Assembly: GCA_902612125.1 (NCBI GenBank)
Contig: CACMBV010000018.1
Location: forward strand, 1-43,596
Reading direction: 5' to 3'
DNA from: an uncultured Verrucomicrobiota bacterium
GTDB lineage: Bacteria; Verrucomicrobiota; Verrucomicrobiia; Opitutales; Seribacteraceae
Length of the DNA stretch: 43,596 nt
The notes beneath the pieces are model-generated. The model ran no database searches. It was not told the DNA's origin and saw nothing but the letters and a program-made list of their open reading frames with translations. Position numbers and translations under genes: made by a program. Of this stretch, positions 18,796 to 27,665 are shown in pieces (position 1 is the first letter of the stretch; each line of letters starts with the position of its first letter).

Positions 18796-19514
18796 AAGCA
18801 GAAATAAAAAAAATTGATTTGTGGAACCACGAACTAGCCCCACTGGACGCTTCCGCTCGAATAGAATGGGCGGTTGAAAAATTCGGCAATGGGGTGGTTG
18901 CATCCACGAGCTTTGGTTTACAAAGTGCGGTCATGATTCACTTGTTGAAGCAGGCTTCTTCCGAAATTCCGATTATCTTTGTAGACACAGGCTATTTGTT
19001 CCCAGCCACTTACGAATATGCTGGTAACCTCCAAGAGCATCTTACTTTTCAGGTGAAGACATATTCTGCAAATATGACGCCTGCCTTTCAGGAGGCTGCC
19101 TTTGGCAAACTTTGGGAGCAGGGAAAGGAAGGGATGTCAAAATATAACTATATCAATAAAAGGGAACCGATGGATCGTGCACTTCAAGAGCATGATACAA
19201 CCCTTTGGTTGGCCGGGCTGCGCAAATCGCAGGCGGAGTCACGATCTCATTTATCCTTTATTGAAAATCAAAACGGAATTTATAAGTTATACCCGATTCT
19301 TGACTGGACGGACCGGGAAACCTATCAGTATCTTCCAAATCACAACCTGCCTTATCATCCATTGGATGGGATGGGCTATGATTCGGTTGGTGATTGGCAC
19401 AGTACGAGGAAATTATCCGAAGTTGAAAGCCCTGAAGAAGCTCGACATGGTGGCCATGGTCGAGAATGCGGACTACATACAGACCCCCCTGAAAACTTGG
19501 ATTTTACAATTTAA
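18792..19514 (+). CDS. cysH: Phosphoadenylyl-sulfate (PAPS) reductase
   Basis: A thioredoxin-dependent PAPS reductase that makes sulfite in assimilatory sulfate reduction. From TTG 18792 it has 240 residues (E. coli CysH 244). Landmarks are ASTSFGLQSAVMIHLL (the PP-loop-like site), IIFVDTGYLFPATYEYA, LAGLRKSQAESRSHL, LYPILDWTDRETYQYL, and the catalytic C-terminal RECGLH with its Cys. The two Cys-Cys pairs that bind the iron-sulfur cluster of APS reductases are missing, so the PAPS-using type is favoured. The frame is open from a TTG at 18723, but the residues before LKAEIKKIDLW do not look conserved, hence the later start. Neither start has a good ribosome site. It ends three bases before prfB. 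Confidence 0.88.
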   Translation: MKAEIKKIDLWNHELAPLDASARIEWAVEKFGNGVVASTSFGLQSAVMIHLLKQASSEIPIIFVDTGYLFPATYEYAGNLQEHLTFQVKTYSANMTPAFQEAAFGKLWEQGKEGMSKYNYINKREPMDRALQEHDTTLWLAGLRKSQAESRSHLSFIENQNGIYKLYPILDWTDRETYQYLPNHNLPYHPLDGMGYDSVGDWHSTRKLSEVESPEEARHGGHGRECGLHTDPPENLDFTI

Positions 19515-19517
19515 TTT

Positions 19518-20657
19518 ATGATATTGCCCGATGATAAAAGCAGCCTACAAGAATTGATCAAACGGACCCGGCATCTCTGGAAGTTTTTGGAATGCGAGGA
19601 TAAAAAAAATAAAATTGCTAACTTGGAGCTTGAGATGTCGGCTCCAGCCTTTTGGGATGATCAGGCCAACGCGAGAAAAGTGGGTTCTGAGAGTAATCGT
19701 TTAAAGCAAACGGTTTCAAGGATCGAAGATTTTAAATCAGAAGTTGATGATCTTGAAGCCCTCTGCGAGTTGTGCGAAGAGGATGAGGATGATCAGGAAA
19801 TGGCCCAAGAGTTTGTCTCTACCCTGAATCATTTAATTTCCCGGATTGATGACCTAGAAGTAGCCAGTTTCTTGAATGAACCGTTCGATGTCCGGCCCGC
19901 TCTGCTTAGTATTCATGCAGGAGCGGGAGGTACCGAGTCATGTGACTGGGCAGATATGCTGATGCGGATGTATGTTCGCTGGGCGGAACGAAGAGGCTTT
20001 GAAGTGGAAATGCAGGATTTGCAACCGGGAGAAGAGGCGGGGATTAGCAGGTGTTCGATCCGAATCGATGGTCTGAATGCCTATGGTTATGCCAAAGCCG
20101 AAAGAGGCGTTCACCGTTTAGTACGAATTAGCCCCTTTGATTCAAATAAACGCCGTCATACTTCCTTTTGCTCGGTTGATGTCATCGCTGAGATTGAAGA
20201 TGGTGACATTGAAATGGATATTCCTGATGATGATCTTCGAATTGACACTTACCGTTCAAGTGGTAAAGGCGGACAGCATGTGAACAAAACGGACTCGGCA
20301 GTACGGTTGACCCATCTTCCCACCAACATTGTGGTGCAATGTCAGAATCAGCGTTCCCAGTTGAAAAATAAACAAACAGCCATGAAAGTCTTGAAGTCCA
20401 GGCTCTATGAAAAACAACAGGATGAAAAGCGGGCGGAGATGGAAAAGTTTTACGGTGAGAAAGGAGAAATGGGCTGGGGTAATCAAATCCGAAGTTATGT
20501 CTTTCAACCCTATCAAATGGTGAAAGACTTACGAACCGGAGTGGAAACTTCCGGAGTGCAGGCGGTGATGGACGGAGAATTAGACCCCTTCGTGAATGGC
20601 TGGCTTCGAGCCGGTTGTCCCCGGCAGAGAAATAAAGAGATTCAAGTCGACGATTAA
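19518..20657 (+). CDS. prfB: Peptide chain release factor 2
   Basis: A 379-residue class I release factor that reads UAA and UGA. It carries the anticodon-like tripeptide S-P-F (205-207, in [15 protein letters not shown]), which marks RF2, and the universal G-G-Q (251-253, in [14 protein letters not shown]) for peptidyl-tRNA hydrolysis. The N-terminal helical domain is complete and continuous: the codons for [10 protein letters not shown], where many prfB genes have the CUUUGA programmed +1 frameshift, contain no in-frame stop. This copy therefore lacks the usual autoregulatory frameshift. ATG start at 19518, three bases after the cysH stop. Confidence 0.97.
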   Translation: MILPDDKSSLQELIKRTRHLWKFLECEDKKNKIANLELEMSAPAFWDDQANARKVGSESNRLKQTVSRIEDFKSEVDDLEALCELCEEDEDDQEMAQEFVSTLNHLISRIDDLEVASFLNEPFDVRPALLSIHAGAGGTESCDWADMLMRMYVRWAERRGFEVEMQDLQPGEEAGISRCSIRIDGLNAYGYAKAERGVHRLVRISPFDSNKRRHTSFCSVDVIAEIEDGDIEMDIPDDDLRIDTYRSSGKGGQHVNKTDSAVRLTHLPTNIVVQCQNQRSQLKNKQTAMKVLKSRLYEKQQDEKRAEMEKFYGEKGEMGWGNQIRSYVFQPYQMVKDLRTGVETSGVQAVMDGELDPFVNGWLRAGCPRQRNKEIQVDD

Positions 20658-20668
20658 CCCTCCTTGGA

Positions 20669-22039
20669 ATGAGTCCCGGATTAACTGCAGCAAAAGCCAG
20701 GCAGTATTCAAAAAAATCTTTGTTTGCTGATAAAACATGGCGTTGGTCGCCAAGCCCTTGGCCTTTGCCAGGTCATGTTTACCAATGGATTGATAAACTG
20801 GGGAAGGCGGCGGTTGCTTATTACCAGGGAATTGATCTTCTTTACAGAAGATCGTGGAAGGGGGATTCACTGATCCGGAACGCAAGTCTCTTTGCACCTT
20901 GGATTGCCGAATATTATGACGAAGGAAAACCTGCCTGGTTGATCGAACACGGACGTTCCGATGCGGTCCAAAAGCAAATCCCTTTGGTTCTCCGGCCTGA
21001 TCTCATCCCTCATGCAGAAGGGATTGCACTGACGGAATGGGATTCGGTTCCGGGGGGAATTGGACTGACGGCCCATTTGGAAGTTACTTTTGAAATGATG
21101 AAGGAACCAAGAATGGTTGTTTCCTTTAGGGATGCGCTGGTCTGGGCTGCCCGCCATCTGGGTGGAGAAAAAGCCCATATGGTGATAGCAGTGAGTGAAG
21201 AGGCAAATACTTACCTCCCGGAAATGGAATGGATTTGCCATGAGTTAGGTAAACTGGGTCTTTCCATACAAGCCTGTTCTCCGGATGATTTGAGTATGAA
21301 GAATGGTTCCGTCTTTTTTCACCATAAAAAAATTAGTCTAATCTATCGGTTTTGGGAGTTGTTCGATTATAAAAATGTAAAGATCATGCCCGCTCTTGCC
21401 AGGTTAGTGGAAGAGGGAGGAGTGGTGGTGACACCACCCATGAAGCATAATCAGGAGGAAAAATTATCTCTCGCCCTTTTTCACCATCATCGATTGCATT
21501 CTTTTTGGGAAGAGAACATAAGTAAACAAGATTTACAAATACTACGGTCTGCGATTCCGGAATCTTGGGTGATGGATCCACGCGAAGTTCCTCCCGGAGC
21601 GTTTCTGGATGGACCGTTAGTCCAGGGGCAGAGAATAACAAGCTGGTCAGATTTATCCAAGGCTTCCAAAAAAGAAAGGAAGCTGGTTCTCAAAGCAAGT
21701 GGTTTTCACGAAACAGCCTGGGGGGCAAGGAGTGTGATAATTGGAGACGATGTTTCTGCAAACGAATGGTCGGCTGCTCTGGCTCAGGCAATAAGGGATT
21801 ACCCAAATCCCGTCTTCATATTACAGGAATTTAAGAAACCACGCAGTTTTACGCATAAATTGATTTCGGCCCAGGGCGAATCCATTGATGAGCGGGGACG
21901 AGTACGGCTGTCACCTTATTTTTTTATTACTGACAAAACCGCCAAATGGTCTGGGACGCTCGCCAGCTTTTGTCCGCTAGACAAGAAAATTATCCATGGG
22001 ATGAAGGATGGTAGCCTGATTCCTTGTATAGAAACCTAA
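20669..22039 (+). CDS. Putative ATP-grasp-like protein
   Basis: A 456-residue cytoplasmic protein not firmly recognised. Residues 108-135 (RPDLIP, then EGIALTEWDSVPGGIGLTA) and 255-270 (TPPMKHNQEEKLSLALF) resemble the segments of circularly permuted ATP-grasp proteins that bind substrate and hold the start of the next domain. Residues 338-388 (KLVLKASGFHETAWGARSV, then an EW..AL..A helix and VFILQEF) match the ATP-grasp beta-strand, glycine loop and the strand with the ligand-binding Gln-Glu. An ATP-dependent carboxylate-amine ligase role is therefore plausible, but neither substrate nor partner is visible. ATG start at 20669, 11 bases after prfB, so it is probably co-transcribed with it. Confidence 0.6.
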   Translation: MSPGLTAAKARQYSKKSLFADKTWRWSPSPWPLPGHVYQWIDKLGKAAVAYYQGIDLLYRRSWKGDSLIRNASLFAPWIAEYYDEGKPAWLIEHGRSDAVQKQIPLVLRPDLIPHAEGIALTEWDSVPGGIGLTAHLEVTFEMMKEPRMVVSFRDALVWAARHLGGEKAHMVIAVSEEANTYLPEMEWICHELGKLGLSIQACSPDDLSMKNGSVFFHHKKISLIYRFWELFDYKNVKIMPALARLVEEGGVVVTPPMKHNQEEKLSLALFHHHRLHSFWEENISKQDLQILRSAIPESWVMDPREVPPGAFLDGPLVQGQRITSWSDLSKASKKERKLVLKASGFHETAWGARSVIIGDDVSANEWSAALAQAIRDYPNPVFILQEFKKPRSFTHKLISAQGESIDERGRVRLSPYFFITDKTAKWSGTLASFCPLDKKIIHGMKDGSLIPCIET

Positions 22040-22047
22040 GCAAAGTA

Positions 22048-23469
22048 CTATTTTTTACTTCCGGGCGTAGGCCAGTTGGGGTGAGGGGAATGGGCTGTTT
22101 CCATGTAACTGAGCATTCGTTGAGCGACTGCAAGTTGCTCTTGGATTAGATTCGAATTTTCGTGGATATCGTTTTTCAAATCATAGAGCTCAAGTCTCTG
22201 ATTATCCATGTCTGCCCGGATCAGCTTCCAGTTTTCCATGACAACTGCCTGTCGGAATGTTCTTTCGTAAAATTCCCAGTAGAGAAATTTATGTCTTTTT
22301 TGTTTAGCAGTATTCCCTTTAAGCGAGGGAAGAAATGACAGGCTGTCAGTTTCAGCGGGAAGATTGATTCCGCTCATTTCACAGGCGGTGGCCATTAAGT
22401 CTCCGAAATAGAGGGGTTGATCAGAAATAGAATTGGGCTTAATTGTTTGGGGCCACCAAGCGAGGGTGGGTACCCGAATGCCCCCTTCGGTGAGTGTTCT
22501 TTTCATTCCCCGAAGCGGACCAGCGGGGGTGAAGAGTTTTGGGTTGTGCCCGGCCTCGTTGTGGGGGCCATTGTCAGAGGTAAACATGACCAGGGTGTTT
22601 TCCTCAATTTTCAATTCCACAAGCAAATCGAGAATTTTTCCGACATCGCGATCCATCCTGGTGATCATCGCAGCCTGTCCTTTGTCCTGTTTAGTCCAAT
22701 CCTCTTTTTCGTAAATACCATAATCAGGCACCTCCGCACCGTCCCCAAACATTCGGGTACCTTCGTTGTTGGCATGGGGAATAGTCAGGGGAAGATATAG
22801 AAAGAACGGATTCTCTTTATTTGTTTTAATCCAGGTAAGGGCTTCCTGGGTAAATAGATCGTGACTGTATTCAACCCGCTTGGTTGCAGCGCCTCCCATA
22901 AACCCGGCTCTTGGCTTATCTGATATAGGCTTAACCACATTTTTCAGTATATGCTTTTTTTGGTTTCGCCATAAGAATTCAGGATAAAAGTTATGGGCAT
23001 GTACCTGATTTAGATAGCCATAAAAAAAATCGAAGCCCTGTTTTAAAGGATGCCCCTCCTGTCCGATTTCCCCCAATCCCCACTTTCCAATCAGGGCAGT
23101 TGCATATCCTGCATCCTTTAGTTTTTCGGCTACTGTAATATCAATTTCCCGAAGACTTTGACGGGACATATCGCCACCTGCGTTGCCCCTGACATGTGTG
23201 CGTCCCATATGCTGGCCGGTCATAAGCACGCTTCTTGAGGGAGCACAAACTGTGGAGCCGGAATAAAAGCGGGTGAATTTCATTCCCTCCTTCGCCATTT
23301 GGTCGAGCCTGGGCGTCTTGATTAATTTCTGACCAAAACAGCCCAAGTCACCGTAGCCAAGATCATCAGCCATGATGAAAATTAGGTTCGGTTTAGCCTG
23401 TAAAGCGAAACAGAAGAAGAGTATCAAGAAGCTAAAGAAGCCGAATTTTGGGCTGAGATATCTGGTCAT
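22048..23469 (-). CDS. Arylsulfatase-type sulfatase
   Basis: A 473-residue type I sulfatase with N-terminal signal peptide (hydrophobic residues 10-25, cut near LQA). Metal site PNLIFIMADDLGYGDLGCFG (27-46); formylglycine signature C75-A-P-S-R followed by SVLMTGQHMGRTHVRGN; further GKWGLGEIGQEGHP, FFLYLPLTIPHANN, LVMFTSDNGPHNEAGHN and ELYDLKNDIHE near the C terminus. All catalytic blocks are present, so it should be active once matured by FGE. Its ATG at 23469 shares the A of the preceding stop codon (TAATG), showing strong coupling to the sulfatase upstream. Third of three polysaccharide-related exported enzymes in this operon. Confidence 0.94.
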   Translation of the reverse strand: MTRYLSPKFGFFSFLILFFCFALQAKPNLIFIMADDLGYGDLGCFGQKLIKTPRLDQMAKEGMKFTRFYSGSTVCAPSRSVLMTGQHMGRTHVRGNAGGDMSRQSLREIDITVAEKLKDAGYATALIGKWGLGEIGQEGHPLKQGFDFFYGYLNQVHAHNFYPEFLWRNQKKHILKNVVKPISDKPRAGFMGGAATKRVEYSHDLFTQEALTWIKTNKENPFFLYLPLTIPHANNEGTRMFGDGAEVPDYGIYEKEDWTKQDKGQAAMITRMDRDVGKILDLLVELKIEENTLVMFTSDNGPHNEAGHNPKLFTPAGPLRGMKRTLTEGGIRVPTLAWWPQTIKPNSISDQPLYFGDLMATACEMSGINLPAETDSLSFLPSLKGNTAKQKRHKFLYWEFYERTFRQAVVMENWKLIRADMDNQRLELYDLKNDIHENSNLIQEQLAVAQRMLSYMETAHSPHPNWPTPGSKK

Positions 23470-25316
23470 TACTTGTTTTTTAATTCTTCGGTTGTAGTTT
23501 TTACCAAGCGACCCACATAACCCTGAAACCTCTTATCCACCCCTTCGGGAACCTGAGGCATGGTTTCAATTATGGGTAATAAAGACTTCGCTTTTTCATC
23601 GAGATGATCAATTGCATTCATTGCCAGCATCGATGGAAAGCATCCATTTTTGACCGGGTCGGCGATTTGACCCAGGGTATTCACCGCCTGGGTAACCTGA
23701 TCTTGATTTCCGAATTTCCCCAAAGCCTCGGCTGCCACCACCCGCACATAAGGAGAATCATCATGCAATGCCTTTTCAAGATATTTTCCTGTTATGGAAA
23801 GACCTTTTTTACCTCTCATCAATAACCCCATGGCCCCCCAATATCGTATCGCAGAATCCTTGTCCCTAAGATAGTTAATTAGGGTTTTGGTTGCCCAGGG
23901 CGATAGGCCCGATGCCATGTCCGCTGCCAGGAAGATTCTTTTATAAGGATACTTGTCTGTTCTGGCCATGTCGTATGGATTGGACCCTGCGGAGCGGGAG
24001 TGAATTTCGCCTTCAGGAAGAAAACCAACATCGATGATTTGATTGATGTGATCAAGGTGGGCCCTTCTCATACTCATTAGGATGTCAGCATGTTTTTTGG
24101 ATTTGGCCAAGTTATTCACTTCATCGGGGTCATTATCCAAATCATACAATTCTTCCGGGGGTTTCGTTTTCCAGAAATAACTTTGTGATTCGTTTAATTT
24201 TCCTTCATCAAACATTTTTTTCCAAACCTGTGTGGTGGGTGTTTGGAACATGTATGAAACATGCTGACCGTAAGATTTGTGTGGCATGTAGTTGCGGATG
24301 TAGATGAATTTTTTTCCCACTACTGATCGAACCATATCATATCTCTCATCCATACGTCCGCGGAACCCATATCCGAATTCCTGAGCGGGAGCTTCCTCTG
24401 TTCCCATGAAGGCATGTCCTTGCATATGCTGAGGAGGCTTTTGGCCAGCGATACTAAGCAGGGTGGGGGCTAGGTCGATGAATCCCACCCGTCGGTCTGA
24501 ACTTCCACCTACCTTATACTCGGAAGAGGCAAGATGTTTCCATTTTGCTGGAACATGAACAATCAGAGGAACATTGATTCCGGAAAAATAAGGCCATCGC
24601 TTGCTTCTGGGCATTCCGGAACCATGGTCTCCGTAATAGAAAATAATGGTATCTTCGGCCAGTCCCTGCTTCTCCAGTAATTGGAGTTTTTCACCCACCA
24701 TCTTATCCATCTCGCTAAGCTTGTCATAATATTGTGCCCAGTCCTGCCGAACCTCCGGGGTATCTGGATGATATGCAGGGATCCGAACCTTTCTCGGGTC
24801 GTGTACTTGTTGATGCGGACGCTTGCGAATCTGACTTTCATGAGAAATCGTAAAGTTGTGAATGGCAAAAAATGGCTGGTCTTTATCCGGACGGTTTGCC
24901 CAGGTCGCTTTTCGTCCCCCTTCGTTCCAAACCTGCCCGTCTTTTGCTAAGTTATAATCTTCTTTTGAATTATTGGTGCAATAGTAACCCAGTTCACGAA
25001 GATAGACCGGATACATTTTGAAACTTTTGGGCAGGTTGGTCATACTACGCATATGCTCGGCACCTGTTGAGGTTGGATACATTCCGGAAATGATGGTGGT
25101 TCTGGCAGGAGCGCATACGGGGGCATTGGAAATAGCTCTGGTGTAGATCATGCCTCTGGCAGCAAGACCATCCAGGTTGGGGGTATCAGCATATTTATCA
25201 CCATAGCAACCGAGGTGTGGTCCGTTATCCTCACTGGTTAACCACAGAATGTTTGGAAGTTTGCCGGCCAGGAGAGAGGCATAGCTTGCAAAAAAAATAA
25301 AGAGGATTGTTTTCAT
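23469..25316 (-). CDS. Sulfatase with C-terminal HEAT-like region
   Basis: A 615-residue sulfatase with signal peptide (1-18). PNILWLTSEDNGPHLGCYGD (21-40) provides the metal site, and C68-A-P-A-R with TTIISGMYPTSTG is the formylglycine motif (Ala at the fourth position). TIIFYYGDHGSGMPRSKRWP holds the second metal block, and LYDLDNDPDEVNNLAKS closes the catalytic part (to about 425). The C-terminal 150 residues are HEAT-like repeats (IRYWGAMGLLMRGKKGL, SPYVRVVAAEALGKFGN), an arrangement common in Verrucomicrobia and Planctomycetes, perhaps for binding substrate or partners. It follows the esterase by 14 bases and overlaps the next sulfatase by one base. Confidence 0.94.
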   Translation of the reverse strand: MKTILFIFFASYASLLAGKLPNILWLTSEDNGPHLGCYGDKYADTPNLDGLAARGMIYTRAISNAPVCAPARTTIISGMYPTSTGAEHMRSMTNLPKSFKMYPVYLRELGYYCTNNSKEDYNLAKDGQVWNEGGRKATWANRPDKDQPFFAIHNFTISHESQIRKRPHQQVHDPRKVRIPAYHPDTPEVRQDWAQYYDKLSEMDKMVGEKLQLLEKQGLAEDTIIFYYGDHGSGMPRSKRWPYFSGINVPLIVHVPAKWKHLASSEYKVGGSSDRRVGFIDLAPTLLSIAGQKPPQHMQGHAFMGTEEAPAQEFGYGFRGRMDERYDMVRSVVGKKFIYIRNYMPHKSYGQHVSYMFQTPTTQVWKKMFDEGKLNESQSYFWKTKPPEELYDLDNDPDEVNNLAKSKKHADILMSMRRAHLDHINQIIDVGFLPEGEIHSRSAGSNPYDMARTDKYPYKRIFLAADMASGLSPWATKTLINYLRDKDSAIRYWGAMGLLMRGKKGLSITGKYLEKALHDDSPYVRVVAAEALGKFGNQDQVTQAVNTLGQIADPVKNGCFPSMLAMNAIDHLDEKAKSLLPIIETMPQVPEGVDKRFQGYVGRLVKTTTEELKNK

Positions 25317-25330
25317 GGGTGTATAATTAG

Positions 25331-26899
25331 TCAGTTACCTTCCGTGATCATGGGGAAGTCATCGGTTCTGAATGGAGTAACGGGTAAGGTTACGGAGCCA
25401 TCCTTGCGGTAAAGATTACAAACTGGATTACTCATCCAGGCGTAGCGAACGGCAACGGGCTCCTTGATTTTATCTGACCAGACTTGGACTTTATCTTTGC
25501 CAATTAATTTCGCATCGGCCCACACAAACTTTTGGTCTCTCCCACTGATCGCAAACCCAACAGGCTCCCTTGTGTCAAAGCAATATAGTCCTTCCCCAGC
25601 ATGATCGAAAGTCACATATACTTTGCTTCCCTTGATTTCGCAGTCTCTGTAGCGGGGGCTCCGGTGTGGAAGATCATAACCATAATCCCTCGCCAATGCG
25701 TTACGAAGCAAACGATTGGCTGCGGTCTGCTTGTTGCGGGGATGAATGTCACGGCCTTCCCCCAAATCGATGATCACGGCCTCCCCAACATTTTTGAGCT
25801 TATCAAGGGTGAAAGTTTGGGCCTCCCTGAGTTCGGGCCAGTTTTCACTTACAGGTTCCTTCTGCTCGATTTGATAATCTGCCAATTGTACCCAGTAAAA
25901 AGAAAAATCACCCTGCTTCCAGGCATCTCTCCAGGATTGAATCATCAAGGGGAAAACTTCACGGTAGGCATGAGCCCGGTTTGAATTACTCTCACCCTGA
26001 TACCAGATAGCCCCTTTGATTCCATAGCCGATAATTGGATTGAGTACACCGTTGTATAAGTTAGCCGGACGGTGCTGACTGGTCATTTGATTTCTGGGAA
26101 CACTTGGGCGACCGCCGGGAGTGGGTTTTCCAGCTATTTTGGCGGCATCGGCCTTTTCCTGCCATATTTTCATTTTTTGATCATATGTCTTTTGAAGTTT
26201 GGAAAAATCGAAGGTTTTCTCCTTCTCTCTCCATTGATCCATGTAGGGCTTGGCTATTGCTAATTTACTCAGTCGATCTCGGGGAATCCAAGCTTCACAT
26301 GCGGATCCACCCCATGCATTATCAATCAGTCCAACCGGCACTTCGAGAATTTGATGAAGCTTCCTTCCGAAAAAATAACCGACTGCGGAAAAATTTATCG
26401 CGGTTTTTGGGGTGGTTGCTTCCCATTTTCCATTGAAATCATTTTGAGGTTCCTGGGTTCCCACTTGTGGTACACTGATAAGACGAAGGTTGGGAAACTT
26501 GGCACTCATGGATTCAAGATCTTTATCATCAGACTGACCCACGCTCCAACCCATGTTTGATTGCCCGGAGCATAACCATACCTCTCCAATAAGAATATTT
26601 TCGTATTTGAGTGATGAGCTGCCTTGGATGGTAATCGTTTTTGGGGCAGTGGATGCTTCCATGGGATTGAGGGTAATCTTCCAGTATCCGTTTTGATCAG
26701 CTCTACCCTGGTGAGATTGGTCTGAGATCAGAACCTCGACCTTTTGGCCTGGGTTATCCCAGCCCCAGATGGGATTCAGGTGATTTTGCTGCAAAACCAT
26801 GTTATTTCCTATAATCGCAGGCGTTTTGGTCTCGCCTGCTAAAAAGTGGGTAAAGATGGCATTATTTAATAAAAAAAAGATTACTTTTATTAGAACCAT
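25331..26899 (-). CDS. Sialate O-acetylesterase-like SGNH esterase
   Basis: A 522-residue exported esterase. A signal peptide (1-22, ending LAGE) leads into an N-terminal beta domain (PAIIGNNMVLQQ, IWGWDNPGQKVEV). The SGNH hydrolase core then starts with GEVWLCSGQSNM (nucleophile Ser114), contains GIKGAIWYQGESN and ends with DLGEGRDIHPRNKQTAANRL, holding the catalytic Asp and His. A C-terminal beta domain follows. The family removes O-acetyl groups from sialic acids or, in PVC and Bacteroidetes, from plant and algal polysaccharides; here the sulfatase neighbours favour the latter. ATG start at 26899, 10 bases after the Dabb gene, and the first of the three exported enzymes. Confidence 0.92.
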   Translation of the reverse strand: MVLIKVIFFLLNNAIFTHFLAGETKTPAIIGNNMVLQQNHLNPIWGWDNPGQKVEVLISDQSHQGRADQNGYWKITLNPMEASTAPKTITIQGSSSLKYENILIGEVWLCSGQSNMGWSVGQSDDKDLESMSAKFPNLRLISVPQVGTQEPQNDFNGKWEATTPKTAINFSAVGYFFGRKLHQILEVPVGLIDNAWGGSACEAWIPRDRLSKLAIAKPYMDQWREKEKTFDFSKLQKTYDQKMKIWQEKADAAKIAGKPTPGGRPSVPRNQMTSQHRPANLYNGVLNPIIGYGIKGAIWYQGESNSNRAHAYREVFPLMIQSWRDAWKQGDFSFYWVQLADYQIEQKEPVSENWPELREAQTFTLDKLKNVGEAVIIDLGEGRDIHPRNKQTAANRLLRNALARDYGYDLPHRSPRYRDCEIKGSKVYVTFDHAGEGLYCFDTREPVGFAISGRDQKFVWADAKLIGKDKVQVWSDKIKEPVAVRYAWMSNPVCNLYRKDGSVTLPVTPFRTDDFPMITEGN

Positions 26900-26909
26900 G
26901 GGAAAAGCA

Positions 26910-27242
26910 CTAAGGGTTGAAATCGATCACAAATACATCTTCAAGGATTGGTTTTAAGATGGATACAAAGGCAAGATGTTGAGGGTGAGGAAGATAAACT
27001 TTTCTTGCTTGTTTGCTTTCGAAGGAAACAATAAAGCAATGGGTAAATTCTTTGTTTAAGTTTTCGGGGCTATTATTTTTCCCCCATTCCAGGGAAAGGA
27101 TACCCGAAATTTTTTCCCTCAAGGCAGTAAATTCATTCTCGATCCTCTCAATTTCAGATTTTTTCGCACAATCTTTAAATTTGAAACAGACCACATGTCG
27201 TATGATTTCATTTGTTGTCTTCGAAAAAGTTTCTGGCATCAC
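26910..27242 (-). CDS. Dabb-family stress-responsive alpha/beta barrel protein
   Basis: A 110-residue single Dabb domain: IIRHVVCFKFKD at the N terminus, a helix (IERIENEFTALREKI), ILSLEWGKNNSPENLNKEFTH in pieces, FIVSFESKQARKVYLPHPQH and the closing strand VFVIDFNP. These dimeric ferredoxin-like proteins occur in stress operons and next to carbohydrate enzymes in PVC bacteria; their reactions are mostly unknown. It starts GTG-ATG (27242 or 27239) without a ribosome site. The open frame continues upstream into a hydrophobic stretch but has no start codon there, so a signal peptide is not supported. It appears to lead the esterase-sulfatase operon. Confidence 0.88.
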   Translation of the reverse strand: MMPETFSKTTNEIIRHVVCFKFKDCAKKSEIERIENEFTALREKISGILSLEWGKNNSPENLNKEFTHCFIVSFESKQARKVYLPHPQHLAFVSILKPILEDVFVIDFNP

Positions 27243-27395
27243 AAAGAAAGTTGGAACGAGTAAGAAAAGGTAAAATAAGTAAGTAAAGGCATAGCTGGCT
27301 CTATTTGATTACAATCCAATTCGGAAAAGTAAAGACAACTTGAAAAGGTAATTTTAAATGACAATTTCAGATTATCTTTCGATGGACACGGTATC

Positions 27396-27425
27396 TTGAC
27401 TTCGAGAAATTCTATGGCATAAATA
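27396..27425 (+). promoter_or_regulatory. Possible promoter of the small membrane protein gene
   Basis: TTGACT (27396-27401) and TAAATA (27420-27425) are 18 bases apart. The expected transcription start falls about at the ATG at 27431, which would make a leaderless message. The -10 box is a weak match. Confidence 0.35.
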
Positions 27426-27430
27426 TAGAT

Positions 27431-27655
27431 ATGAGTTCTGAATTTGATTGGTTTATGGTTACGATGCCTATTTTTGCGATCGCTGTTTATTTGATCGTTA
27501 TGGTTGGGGCGATGGAAAAACAACCCAAGTTTTTGGAAGGACCGGGAGTTAAGAAATTTGTCGAGTGGGCTTTTGTGGGACTTTTTGGCGGGGGAGTTCT
27601 GTATTCCTTTTTCTACATGATCAAATGGTTTTTTTATTTGGTGGGAAATTATTAA
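27431..27655 (+). CDS. Small two-helix membrane protein, unknown
   Basis: A 74-residue protein with two predicted membrane helices: residues 8-27 (FMVTMPIFAIAVYLIVMVGA) and about 45-70 (FVEWAFVGLFGGGVLYSFFY). A charged loop EKQPKFLEGPGVKKF lies between them. It is not recognised. It is followed after 10 bases by the FmdB-like small gene and then a DoxX-like membrane protein, so the three could form one transcript. The absence of frame breaks and the helix-loop-helix pattern support a real gene. Confidence 0.6.
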   Translation: MSSEFDWFMVTMPIFAIAVYLIVMVGAMEKQPKFLEGPGVKKFVEWAFVGLFGGGVLYSFFYMIKWFFYLVGNY

Positions 27656-27665
27656 CTTACGCTCC

